DNA of 18,628 bases from an uncultured Collinsella sp. GTDB lineage: Bacteria > Actinomycetota > Coriobacteriia > Coriobacteriales > Coriobacteriaceae. The notes beneath the pieces are model-generated. The model saw only the letters and a list, made by a program, of their open reading frames with translations. It was not told the origin of the DNA and did not search any database. A program made the translations under genes and the position numbers. Location of the stretch: contig CALHWR010000119.1 of assembly GCA_938036665.1 (NCBI GenBank), forward strand, positions 1 to 18,628, read 5' to 3'. Below, one piece after another: positions 8,601 to 18,482 of the stretch (position 1 is the first letter of the stretch; each line of letters opens with the position of its first letter).

Positions 8601-10031
8601 ATGGCGAACAACCATATTGCGGGCGCTGCCGCCCGCACCATCGCGCCCAGCGAGCTGTGCCAGCGTATGCTGGCCAAAACCAGCAAGGGCGCTTGCGGTC
8701 CCTGCACCCTGTATCTTGAGGATGGGACCATTTTTTATGGACGCGCATGCGGCGCCGAGGGCACCGCGACCGGCGAAGTCTGCTTCAACACCTCGCTCGA
8801 GGGCTACTTTGAGGTCATGACCGACCCGAGCTATGCCGGCCAAATCGTAACCATGACCTATCCGCAGATCGGCAACTACGGTATCGACGAGACCGATGTC
8901 CAGTCGGCCTTCCCCGGCGGCGCCGTGCGCCCTGCGAGCGCTCCGGCCATGCGTGGCATGATCGTTCGCGACATGTGCGCCACGCCTTCTAACTGGCGCT
9001 CGGCCGTCAGCGTGCCGGAGTACCTGCGCGCTCACGGCATCGTCGCTATCGAGGGCGTCGACACCCGCGCTCTGGTGCGCCACCTGCGCGACAACGGCTC
9101 CAAGATGGGCATTATCTCGACCGAGATCTTCGACGTCGACGAGCTTGCCGAGCGTCTGGCCGCAGCGCCCACGCTGGTAGGCGAGAACCTGGTCAAGACC
9201 GTAAGTTGCCCCGCGCCTCACGAGTTTGTGGCCGCCGACCTGCCTGCCACGCATGACTTTGCGCTGGTTCCTGCTGCTCCCGCCCGCCACAACGTGGTCG
9301 CGTACGACTGCGGTGTGAAGCGCGGTATTCTGGAGGGCCTCGTCCGCGCCGGCTGCGGCCTTACCGTCGTGCCGTGGGATACGCCCGCGAGTGAGGTGCT
9401 CGACATGAATCCCGACGGCGTCTTTTTATCCAACGGCCCCGGCGACCCCGACGCCGTGGTGGAGACCTATGAGCAGGTGCAACAGCTGATCGGCAAGGTG
9501 CCGGTCTTTGGTATTTGTCTTGGTCACCAGATGATCAGCCTGGCCTGCGGCGCCCAGATGGAAAAGCTTAAGTTCGGTCACCGCGGTGGCAACCAGCCGG
9601 TCATGAACCTGGTAAGCCGTCGCGTGGAGATTACCGCACAAAACCATGGCTTTGGCCTGCTGTTCCCCAGCTTGGGCAAGCTTGTCCCCGAACTTTCCGG
9701 CGGCGAGACCGAGCATGCGGTCGATGGAGATCTGCGCGTTTGGGTGCGCCGCGGAATCGCGCCGGTCGTGATGAACGAGCGCTTCGGCCGCATTCGCCTG
9801 ACGCATGTGAACCTTAACGACGGCACCGCCGAGGGCATCCAGCTGCTCGAAGCCCCGTGCTTCTCGGTCCAGTACCACCCCGAGGCCTCGCCTGGCCCCA
9901 CCGATGCCCACTATCTCTTTACCGCCTTTACGCGACTCATGGACGGCGAGGAGAACTACCTGGACATCGACACCGCGAAGGACCGCCTGGCTGGCTGGAA
10001 TTTCGCCGAGACTGAGACCGAGGAGAACTAA
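8601..10031 (+). CDS. carA: Carbamoyl-phosphate synthase small subunit
   Basis: Glutaminase subunit that releases ammonia from glutamine and passes it to CarB for carbamoyl phosphate, used for pyrimidines and arginine. The N-terminal domain begins [15 protein letters not shown] and contains [26 protein letters not shown]. The class I glutaminase domain has the nucleophile in FGICLGHQ (Cys306) and the His426/Glu428 pair in [13 protein letters not shown] 8601 with AAGGAG five bases upstream is chosen; the in-frame ATG at 8580 lies inside the PyrR-type hairpin. At 476 aa it is much longer than the usual 360-390. There are about 28 extra N-terminal residues, about 36 extra residues between QNHGF and THVNLNDGT (roughly 352-400), and a charged C-terminal tail. 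Confidence 0.95.
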   Translation: MANNHIAGAAARTIAPSELCQRMLAKTSKGACGPCTLYLEDGTIFYGRACGAEGTATGEVCFNTSLEGYFEVMTDPSYAGQIVTMTYPQIGNYGIDETDVQSAFPGGAVRPASAPAMRGMIVRDMCATPSNWRSAVSVPEYLRAHGIVAIEGVDTRALVRHLRDNGSKMGIISTEIFDVDELAERLAAAPTLVGENLVKTVSCPAPHEFVAADLPATHDFALVPAAPARHNVVAYDCGVKRGILEGLVRAGCGLTVVPWDTPASEVLDMNPDGVFLSNGPGDPDAVVETYEQVQQLIGKVPVFGICLGHQMISLACGAQMEKLKFGHRGGNQPVMNLVSRRVEITAQNHGFGLLFPSLGKLVPELSGGETEHAVDGDLRVWVRRGIAPVVMNERFGRIRLTHVNLNDGTAEGIQLLEAPCFSVQYHPEASPGPTDAHYLFTAFTRLMDGEENYLDIDTAKDRLAGWNFAETETEEN

Positions 10032-10032
10032 C

Positions 10033-13331
<3,299 letters not shown>

Positions 13332-13347
<16 letters not shown>

Positions 13348-13475
13348 GTTGAGCTGGCCGGCCGGGGCGGGGGGCTGAGTTTCCCCCTTCGCTCCGGCTG
13401 CAAGCAGAGTCGCTCAGTGAGAAACTCAGCCCCCTCCGCCCCGGCCTACGGTGACTCGGTTGCACCGTGTGCTGC
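13332..13475. repeat. Nested inverted repeats at the 3' end of carB
   Basis: An outer perfect 13-bp repeat, GCAGCACACGGTG (13332-13344) and CACCGTGTGCTGC (13463-13475), includes the last CarB codons and abuts the stop. Inside it is a 24-bp GC-rich stem: 13360-13370 with 13436-13446, then, after a two-base bulge, 13371-13383 with 13421-13433. The 37-nt loop is 13384-13420. No T tract follows, so it is not a standard terminator. It could protect the carAB mRNA 3' end, stall polymerase, or be a remnant of an inverted duplication or small mobile element. Confidence 0.8.
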
Positions 13476-13519
13476 CGAAGGGGCCTTGCGCGATGACTAG
13501 GGCTGAATAGAAAATGAGT

Positions 13520-13555
13520 GTGGGCCCTGCCATTCGTTCGAACGGCAGGGCCCAC
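13520..13555. terminator. Bidirectional terminator between carB and gntR
   Basis: GTGGGCCCTGCC (13520-13531) pairs perfectly with GGCAGGGCCCAC (13544-13555), with a 12-nt loop holding the palindrome GTTCGAAC. On the plus strand GTTTT follows; on the minus strand the stem is followed by a tract reading TCATTTTC. It serves the convergent ends of carB and the GntR gene, whose stop codon is nine bases away. Confidence 0.88.
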
Positions 13556-13564
13556 GTTTTGGAT

Positions 13565-14347
13565 TTATTGGGCTGTGGCGGTGAAGGTTGTTTTGTCGGC
13601 GGCGATGTGCACGTGCAGCTTTGCCTGACCATCGCAGCTGATGAGCACGCCTACCTCGAACGGGGTTCCCGTCTTGTCGTAGGTCGAACGCACGATGCGC
13701 ATCGCCGCCTTACCGGTGTTCTGTCCCAAAAGGCGCGCCTCATGCTTGTCGAGGTTGACCGCCTCGTAGACGGCATCGACGCTTGCGGGCAGGATGCCGG
13801 TCTTTTCCGCGATGTAGGCGTAGAGCGAGCCATCCACGTCTTTGCGTGTGAGCTCGGGGCAAAGTGACACGGGGATATAGACGTAGTTGAGCTCCATGGG
13901 TTTGTCGTTGGCGAGACGCAGACGGCGAATCTCCCAGACGGGTGTCCCTTTGGGCACTTTGAGCCCGGAGGCGATGCCGCGGATGGCCGGTATGCTTGAA
14001 AATGCGAGAATCTGCGAGCTTGGAACCCGTCCCGCCTCGCGCATCCGCGCGCTGAAATTCAGGGCCAGGTCGATGCCGGGTGCTGAGGTTTGGGGCTTGA
14101 TGAACGTGCCCTGCCCACGTTTGCGCACCACGCGCCCCTCGATGACGAGATCTTGGAAACAACGGCGCACGGTCGCGCGCGATAACTCCAGCCGCTCACA
14201 GATTTCGAGCTCGCGTGGCAGCGGCGTCTTGGTGTCGAACGCCTGGCTGGCGATAAGCAGAGCGATTCGATGTTTAAGTTGGACATAGAGCGGCGTATCA
14301 CCGCTGCGATCGAAGGGTTCGGAGGCGAGAAACGAGATCATGTCCAT
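13565..14347 (-). CDS. GntR-family regulator, HutC subfamily (UTRA domain)
   Basis: Sugar- or metabolite-responsive transcription factor of 260 aa. The N-terminal winged helix (about residues 18-85) reads PLYVQLKHRIALLIAS...PLPRELEICERLELSRATVRRCFQDLVIEGRVVRKRGQGTFI, a clear GntR signature. The C-terminal UTRA domain (about 100-250) includes ASGLKVPKGTPVWEIRRLRLANDKPMELNYVYIP and AVYEAVNLDKHEARLLGQNTGKAAMRIVRSTYDKTGTPFEV. The start at 14347 has GGAGG six bases upstream on the minus strand; an in-frame ATG 11 codons earlier lacks one. The gene is divergent from the PTS operon, so it most likely controls that operon, with a phosphorylated sugar as the expected type of effector. That role is inferred from position and family. 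Confidence 0.9.
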   Translation of the reverse strand: MDMISFLASEPFDRSGDTPLYVQLKHRIALLIASQAFDTKTPLPRELEICERLELSRATVRRCFQDLVIEGRVVRKRGQGTFIKPQTSAPGIDLALNFSARMREAGRVPSSQILAFSSIPAIRGIASGLKVPKGTPVWEIRRLRLANDKPMELNYVYIPVSLCPELTRKDVDGSLYAYIAEKTGILPASVDAVYEAVNLDKHEARLLGQNTGKAAMRIVRSTYDKTGTPFEVGVLISCDGQAKLHVHIAADKTTFTATAQ

Positions 14348-14655
14348 GGGGTACCTCCATGTCGTGAGCATACGTGACATGGTCTGACACTGCGGGACAA
14401 ACCGGTGATGTCAGGCCCGATTCTTGTTGGTATGTATGGTACACAAGGAACATAAAACATTTACCAGGCAATCTACCTGCTATTTTAAAAATAATTGGAA
14501 GAAAAAATAATTTAGGCACAAAAATAGTTGCTACCGTTAACCGATGAATAGTTGCCGTTCGCAACTATTTTCTTGTACCGAACATGCCCCGGCGCAACAA
14601 TAATCTCAGCAAAAAGCAAAGCCGTGCGATACACGGCAGGTCGAGAGGAGACCGC
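14348..14655. other. Divergent regulatory region, gntR / PTS operon
   Basis: These 308 bp carry no gene. The left third is GC-balanced and holds the gntR leader. The middle, about 14420-14530, is strikingly AT-rich (TATTTTAAAAATAATT, GAAAAAATAATTTAGG) and should contain promoters, but no unambiguous -35/-10 pair stands out. TGGTATGTATGGTACA near 14428-14443 has a TGGTA repeat and partial dyad that could be a GntR operator. The right part has three AATAGTTGC copies, annotated separately. Confidence 0.6.
14521..14571. repeat. Three AATAGTTGC copies, candidate operator/hairpin
   Basis: AATAGTTGC occurs at 14523-14531 and 14547-14555 in direct orientation and inverted as GCAACTATT at 14561-14569. 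Copies two and three form a 9-bp hairpin with a 5-nt loop (CGTTC). Copy one can also pair with copy three over 11 bases (AAAATAGTTGC 14521-14531 with GCAACTATTTT 14561-14571), so the two stems exclude each other. The repeats lie 85-135 bp before the IIA start and could be binding sites for the GntR protein or a switch in the leader RNA. Confidence 0.65.
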
Positions 14656-15090
14656 ATGCGGTATCTGGTAATGGTCAGTCACGGAACGCTCGCTCCCGGA
14701 CTGCACAGTGTCCTCAAGATGCTCGGCAATGATGCCCCGAACATCTTGTCGACGAGTCTCGTGGACGGCATGGGCGCTGACGAGTATGTCGAGAACGTCA
14801 AGGCGATGCTCGCTCCCGTTACCGCCGATGACGAGGTTGTCCTGCTCGGTGACATCCTGGGCGGATCGCCGCTCACCAATGCTATGAACACGATGGCCGA
14901 GAAGGGCTTGCTCGCCCACACCATTGCCTTCGGCGGTATGAATCTGCCCATGGCTATGACCGCCATGATGGGGCTTGCCACCATGGACCTGGATTCTCTC
15001 AAGCAGATGATGCTGCAGGAGGGCAAGAACGGTATGTCCGAGCTCGTTGTCCCGACCGATGACGCCGACGACGAGGACGACGACATCTAG
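14656..15090 (+). CDS. PTS mannose-family EIIA component
   Basis: Cytoplasmic phosphocarrier that takes phosphate from HPr and passes it to EIIB. The 144-aa protein begins MRYLVMVSHGTLAPGLHSVLKML; His9 in SHG is the expected phosphorylation site of the EIIA-Man fold. VVLLGDILGGSPLTNA (about residues 60-75) is the conserved block. AGGAG (14646-14650) is five bases before ATG 14656; an earlier in-frame ATG at 14584 has no ribosome binding site and adds a basic non-homologous tail. The protein ends with an acidic stretch, TDDADDEDDDI. It is the first gene of the IIA-IIB-IIC-IID operon. IIA and IIB are separate polypeptides, not fused as in E. coli ManX. Confidence 0.92.
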   Translation: MRYLVMVSHGTLAPGLHSVLKMLGNDAPNILSTSLVDGMGADEYVENVKAMLAPVTADDEVVLLGDILGGSPLTNAMNTMAEKGLLAHTIAFGGMNLPMAMTAMMGLATMDLDSLKQMMLQEGKNGMSELVVPTDDADDEDDDI

Positions 15091-15122
15091 GCAGCGCATC
15101 CGCCCAAATTTTCGTGATGGAG

Positions 15123-15147
15123 CGGGGGTTAAGAGGAAAGACCCCCG
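15123..15147 (+). promoter_or_regulatory. Intercistronic hairpin IIA-IIB
   Basis: CGGGGGT (15123-15129) pairs with ACCCCCG (15141-15147) around an 11-nt purine-rich loop. It is followed by ATAAAGAAAGGGAGAACGC and the IIB start at 15170. There is no T tract, so RNA stability or processing is more likely than termination. A very similar arrangement precedes IIC. Confidence 0.6.
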
Positions 15148-15169
15148 GTGATAAAGAAAGGGAGAACGC

Positions 15170-15658
15170 ATGATTTCGTTCATCCGTATTGACGACCGTA
15201 TGATCCATGGGCAGACCGTTACCCGTTGGGCCCTCGAGTATCCCTGCGACGGTCTTATCGCCGTCAACGACGCTGCAGCGTCCAACCCCGTGCTCAAGGA
15301 GGCCTACAAGAGTGCCTCGGGCAAGAAGACGTTCGTGTGGACCAAGGAGCACTTCAAGGAGGTCTCCGAGAAGGTTCTCAAGTCCGACACCAAGTACTTC
15401 CTGATCACCAAGAACCCGCTCGACATGAAGGAACTTCTCGTCGATTTTGGCTTTAAGCCCGGCATGGACCGCATCATCGTCGGTCCCTGCAACGATCGTC
15501 CCGGCACCACCAAGCTCGGCAACAACCAGTCGATCACGCAGGAAGAGGCCCAGGCGCTCGAGGATCTCACCAACGCCGGCTACACGGTCGAGTTCGCCCT
15601 TATCAAGGAGAAGTCCATCGGTGAGTGGCCCAAGTTCCGCGGTCAGTTTGGCTTCTAG
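15170..15658 (+). CDS. PTS mannose-family EIIB component
   Basis: Cytoplasmic 162-aa phosphotransfer protein that accepts phosphate from EIIA and phosphorylates the sugar as it passes EIIC/EIID. It begins MISFIRIDDRMIHGQTVTRW, the EIIB mannose/sorbose signature, with His13 as the phosphorylated residue. NDAAASNPVLKEAYK and VGPCNDRPGTTKLGNNQSITQEE fit the rest of the fold. AAAGGGAG lies just before ATG 15170. The sugar cannot be told from the sequence; the family handles mannose, fructose, sorbose, glucosamine, N-acetylgalactosamine and others. Confidence 0.93.
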   Translation: MISFIRIDDRMIHGQTVTRWALEYPCDGLIAVNDAAASNPVLKEAYKSASGKKTFVWTKEHFKEVSEKVLKSDTKYFLITKNPLDMKELLVDFGFKPGMDRIIVGPCNDRPGTTKLGNNQSITQEEAQALEDLTNAGYTVEFALIKEKSIGEWPKFRGQFGF

Positions 15659-15686
15659 TTAGGCGCCAGCCGCATTTTGGTATCTA

Positions 15687-15708
15687 CAGCCCTTGGTGAA
15701 AGGGGCTG
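15687..15708 (+). promoter_or_regulatory. Intercistronic hairpin IIB-IIC
   Basis: CAGCCC (15687-15692) pairs with GGGCTG (15703-15708), with further TT/AA pairing possible inside. It is followed by AATAAAGAAAGGGGAAAGC and the IIC start at 15731. The layout copies that before IIB: hairpin, then ATAAAGAAAGGG, then ATG. Confidence 0.6.
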
Positions 15709-15730
15709 AGGAATAAAGAAAGGGGAAAGC

Positions 15731-16588
15731 ATGGCAATCAATGCATTCCAAGCCGCGCTGTTCGGCCTGTTCGCCTGCCTGGCATCACTGCCTGGCATGG
15801 GTGGCACGACGATCGGCAACTACACTCTGGGTCGTCCTCTGGTCGCCGGCCTCATCGTCGGCATCATCATGGGCGATATGCAGACGGGCATCCTCGTCGG
15901 CGCTGCCATCCAGGTTGTCTACATCGCTCTCGTGACCCCCGGCGGAACCGTCTCCGCCGACGTCCGCGCCGTGTCCTATATCGGTATCCCGCTGGCGATC
16001 CTCGCCATCAAGAACTCGGGCATCGATCCCGCCTCCGCTGAGGCTGCCGGCATGGCCGCATCCCTCGGTGCCGCCGTCGGCACGCTCGGCACTGTGCTCT
16101 TCTATGGCACCGCCACCATCAACCTGGTGTGGCAGGGCATGGGCTGGAAGTGGCTCGAGAAGGGCGATCTCCACAAGCTCTACCTGGTCAACAACGTTCT
16201 GCCTTGGATCGGTCACATCGTCTGCTCGTTCCTCCCGACGTTCATCATCACCATGGGCGGCACCGCCATGGTCGACCTCATGAAGACCTACATGCCCATG
16301 GACGGCATCGCGATGAAGACGCTGTTTACCGTCGGCTCGCTGCTGCCTACCGTCGGTATCGCCATCCTGCTCAAGCAGGTCATCTCTAAGCCCACGGACT
16401 TCCTGACGTTCTTCTTCGGCTTCACCCTGTCCGCTGTCATGGGATGCAACCTGATCGCCGCTGCCGGCATCGGTTGCTTCTTCGCCCTGATCAACTATGA
16501 GATCGCTTCGCTCAAGATCGACCTCGCAAACGCTCCCAAGGCAGCTATCGCCTCGGGCTCAGATGATGAGGAAGAGGAGGACATCTAA
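15731..16588 (+). CDS. PTS mannose-family EIIC permease
   Basis: Integral membrane subunit that forms the sugar channel with EIID. The 285-aa protein is hydrophobic nearly throughout. LVAGLIVGIIMGDMQTGILVGAAIQVVYIALVTPGGTVSADVRAVSYIGIPLAI (about residues 37-90) is the highly conserved EIIC-Man/sorbose core. Several more helices follow, including LPWIGHIVCSFLPTFIITMGG and FLTFFFGFTLSAVMGCNLIAAAGIGCFFAL. The C-terminus is a short cytoplasmic acidic tail, SGSDDEEEEDI, like the tail of the operon's IIA. GGGGAAAG precedes ATG 15731. Its stop overlaps the EIID start by one base (TAATG). Confidence 0.94.
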   Translation: MAINAFQAALFGLFACLASLPGMGGTTIGNYTLGRPLVAGLIVGIIMGDMQTGILVGAAIQVVYIALVTPGGTVSADVRAVSYIGIPLAILAIKNSGIDPASAEAAGMAASLGAAVGTLGTVLFYGTATINLVWQGMGWKWLEKGDLHKLYLVNNVLPWIGHIVCSFLPTFIITMGGTAMVDLMKTYMPMDGIAMKTLFTVGSLLPTVGIAILLKQVISKPTDFLTFFFGFTLSAVMGCNLIAAAGIGCFFALINYEIASLKIDLANAPKAAIASGSDDEEEEDI

Positions 16589-17415
16589 TGGCAGAGAAGA
16601 AAAAGCTCTCTAAGAAAACGCTTGCCAAGTCGTTCCGTAACTGGTCCTATGGCAACCTGACCTGCTTCTCGCAGGAGCACATGCAGACCTTCGGTTACCT
16701 GTGCGCCATGCTTCCGATTGTCGAGGAGCTCTACGACACGCCCGAGGAGCAGAAGCAGGCCCTCCAGACCTACTCCGCGTTCTTCAACACCGAGCCGCAG
16801 ATCGGCACCATGATTGTCGGCGTCACCGCCGGCCTCGAGGAGGCTCGCGCAAACGGCGAGGCCATCGACGACGACGCCATCAACGGCATCCGCGCCGGCC
16901 TCATGGGCCCGCTCGCCGGCCTTGGCGACTCGCTGATTGTCGGTACCCTGATCCCGATCCTGCTCGGTATTGCCCTCGGTCTCTCGACCGGCGGCTCCCC
17001 GCTTGGCGCTATCTTCTATATCGTCGTGTGGAACCTGCTCATGTACCTCGGCATGCGCTTTGCCTACAACCAGGGCTATGAGCTCGGCGGCAAGGCAGTC
17101 GAGGCCCTCGTCGGCCCCAAGGCCAAGGCTCTGCGTGATTCCATCGTGATGGTCGGTACCATGGTCATCGGTGCCGTGGGCGCAACTTGGGTCTCCATCA
17201 CCTGCAGCCCCAACCTGGTGCTGCCCGGCGGCGGTAAGTTCCAGGACACGCTCGACGGAATCTATCCGCACCTGCTGCCCATGATCTTCATCATCTTCTG
17301 CTGGTACATGATGACCAAGAAGAAGGTCAACCCCATCGTCATGATGCTGATCCTCGTTGTGGTCGCATTCGTGGGCGTTGTTATTGGCTTCTTCGACCCG
17401 GCGCTGAGCTACTAG
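16588..17415 (+). CDS. PTS mannose-family EIID component
   Basis: Second membrane subunit of the mannose-family permease, 275 aa. It opens with a basic cytoplasmic segment (MAEKKKLSKKTLAKSFRNWSYGNLTCFSQEHMQTFGYLCAMLP). The conserved EIID blocks follow: FFNTEPQIGTMIVGVTAGLEEARANGE, INGIRAGLMGPLAGLGDSLIVGTLIPILLGIALGLS and NLLMYLGMRFAYNQGYELG. Hydrophobic helices end the protein (MIFIIFCWYMM, IVMMLILVVVAFVGVVIGFF). ATG 16588 shares its A with the IIC stop codon, and GAGGAGG in the IIC tail (16574-16580) provides the ribosome binding site, so translation is coupled to IIC and equal amounts of the two membrane subunits are likely. Confidence 0.95.
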   Translation: MAEKKKLSKKTLAKSFRNWSYGNLTCFSQEHMQTFGYLCAMLPIVEELYDTPEEQKQALQTYSAFFNTEPQIGTMIVGVTAGLEEARANGEAIDDDAINGIRAGLMGPLAGLGDSLIVGTLIPILLGIALGLSTGGSPLGAIFYIVVWNLLMYLGMRFAYNQGYELGGKAVEALVGPKAKALRDSIVMVGTMVIGAVGATWVSITCSPNLVLPGGGKFQDTLDGIYPHLLPMIFIIFCWYMMTKKKVNPIVMMLILVVVAFVGVVIGFFDPALSY

Positions 17416-17437
17416 TCATCATCCTTTGACCCCCTTT

Positions 17438-17467
17438 AAGGCCGTGCGGCCTCAACCGCACGGCCTT
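17438..17467 (+). terminator. Rho-independent terminator of the PTS operon
   Basis: AAGGCCGTGCGG (17438-17449) pairs perfectly with CCGCACGGCCTT (17456-17467) around a 6-nt loop; CTGATTTTA follows. It lies 22 bases after the EIID stop. The T tract is short and offset, but the 12-bp GC-rich stem is strong. Confidence 0.85.
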
Positions 17468-17482
17468 CTGATTTTACGCCGC

Positions 17483-17549
17483 CCTTCAAGGGCAATATGG
17501 CCAGCGACCTCCATCGCCTATACGACACCCGCTATATTGCTCTTGAAAG
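17483..17549. repeat. 16-base inverted repeat upstream of small membrane protein
   Basis: 17483-17498 (CCTTCAAGGGCAATAT) pairs with 17534-17549 (ATATTGCTCTTGAAAG) at 15 of 16 positions, counting one G-U pair, with a 35-nt loop. It sits between the PTS terminator and the next gene. It could be an operator pair, a leader hairpin or remnant of a short mobile repeat. TATACG and TATATT inside or next to the loop resemble -10 boxes, but no -35 partner is evident. Confidence 0.6.
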
Positions 17550-17610
17550 ATGACGTATTCGATAAACGATGCACTTGCGCATAATGCACACTTTGCACGA
17601 GGAGGACCAT

Positions 17611-17937
17611 ATGCACGAGAAACATGGACACGACCTTTCGCGCGACGACTTGATCCGCGAGGCAAAGATGCAGACCGATGCTATTCAGCGGCTCAACGTT
17701 TGGCTGCGCCTGGGCTATTCGCTCGTGGCTATTGGCTTTTTGGTGGGGATGTGGGGTATGCAGGGCGGCCCCGGCTGGGGTGTCCCTGTGGGCATCGTGT
17801 GCCTGGTGGTGGGCACTCCGCTTTCGATTGTGCTTAAGGTTGGCACGACCAACGCCAAAAAGAATGTCGAGCGCATGCTCGAGGCCGCGGGTATCGACGT
17901 TGAGGAGCTTATGCGACGCAAGAAGGACGAGCGATAG
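17611..17937 (+). CDS. Small two-helix membrane protein, function unknown
   Basis: Not recognised. The 108-aa product has a His-rich charged start (MHEKHGHDLSRDDLIREAKMQ), two hydrophobic segments (LGYSLVAIGFLVGMWGM, about 42-58, and VPVGIVCLVVGTPLSIVL, about 66-83), and a basic amphipathic tail (NAKKNVERMLEAAGIDVEELMRRKKDER). It should be a helical hairpin with both ends in the cytoplasm. AGGAGG (17600-17605) lies five bases before ATG 17611; an upstream in-frame ATG at 17569 has no such site. It stands between the PTS terminator and marR on the same strand, 68 bp before marR. Confidence 0.75.
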   Translation: MHEKHGHDLSRDDLIREAKMQTDAIQRLNVWLRLGYSLVAIGFLVGMWGMQGGPGWGVPVGIVCLVVGTPLSIVLKVGTTNAKKNVERMLEAAGIDVEELMRRKKDER

Positions 17938-17966
17938 ACTTCCGTGTTGGGGTATCATAAATAATT

Positions 17967-17986
17967 GTTGCGAATGTTAACTAATG
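17967..17986 (+). promoter_or_regulatory. Motif shared with the PTS upstream region
   Basis: GTTGC-N4-GTTAAC-N2-ATG occurs here, 20-39 bases before the marR start, and with identical spacing at 14527-14546 before the PTS operon. Fourteen defined bases match. It could be a common regulator site or part of a promoter. GTTAAC is itself a palindrome. Confidence 0.35.
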
Positions 17987-18005
17987 TACGGCAAATGATG
18001 GTTTT

Positions 18006-18482
18006 ATGGCCCTTCTAGAGTTGCAAAGGACAATATCCCCGGTGGATTACGATGACGTCGCTCGAAAACTGATTGTTTACTCACGTTCCCTTGCCAAGGG
18101 GTCCTTGAGTGCTGCCGGCGGCGCCAGTGTGGGCGAGGCACCGGTTTTACAGTATCTATCGGGTATTGACGGTGATGTCATTCCCTCCGAGATTGCCAAG
18201 AAGCTGAAATTCTCCCGTGCGCGCATGTCGCATATCTTGGATTCACTCGAGAGCAAGGGTTATATTCAGCGCAGGGCTGATCCAAACGATCGTCGGCGTG
18301 TGTTGGTGAGCATCACCGAGGAAGGCCGCGATTTTGCGGCGAAAAAAAATGCCGAGAGTGTGGCATCGCTCTCGAAGCAGCTCTCAGCGCTCGGCGAGCA
18401 CGATGCTCAGGAGCTCGTGCGCATCCTGAATAAAGCCTACAGCCTTACCTATGATGCCGACGACTACCTGGACAATCTATAA
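18006..18482 (+). CDS. MarR-family transcriptional regulator
   Basis: Dimeric winged-helix DNA-binding protein of 158 aa, usually a repressor released by a small ligand. The DNA-binding part (about residues 55-105) reads VIPSEIAKKLKFSRARMSHILDSLESKGYIQRRADPNDRRRVLVSITEEG, with the recognition helix SRARMSHILDSLE and the wing DPNDRRRVLV diagnostic for MarR. The flanking N- and C-terminal helices should form the dimer interface. ATG 18006 has no clear Shine-Dalgarno; GTG 18042, in frame, has AAAGGA (18025-18030) upstream and is a possible alternative start that would trim 12 residues. Its target may be itself, the preceding membrane protein or a gene to the right; the sequence does not say. Confidence 0.9.
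   Translation: MALLELQRTISPVDYDDVARKLIVYSRSLAKGSLSAAGGASVGEAPVLQYLSGIDGDVIPSEIAKKLKFSRARMSHILDSLESKGYIQRRADPNDRRRVLVSITEEGRDFAAKKNAESVASLSKQLSALGEHDAQELVRILNKAYSLTYDADDYLDNL

Noticed and set aside
14465..14481. Sigma-54-like -24/-12 promoter (GG at 14467-14468, GC at 14479-14480) before a mannose-family PTS
   Set aside because: Spacing is right and such PTS operons are often RpoN/LevR controlled in Firmicutes, but flanking bases match poorly, Actinobacteria as a rule lack sigma-54, and the local regulator is GntR-UTRA, not a LevR-type activator.
17569..17610. An N-terminal extension of the two-helix protein from ATG 17569
   Set aside because: No ribosome binding site precedes it, while ATG 17611 has AGGAGG five bases upstream.
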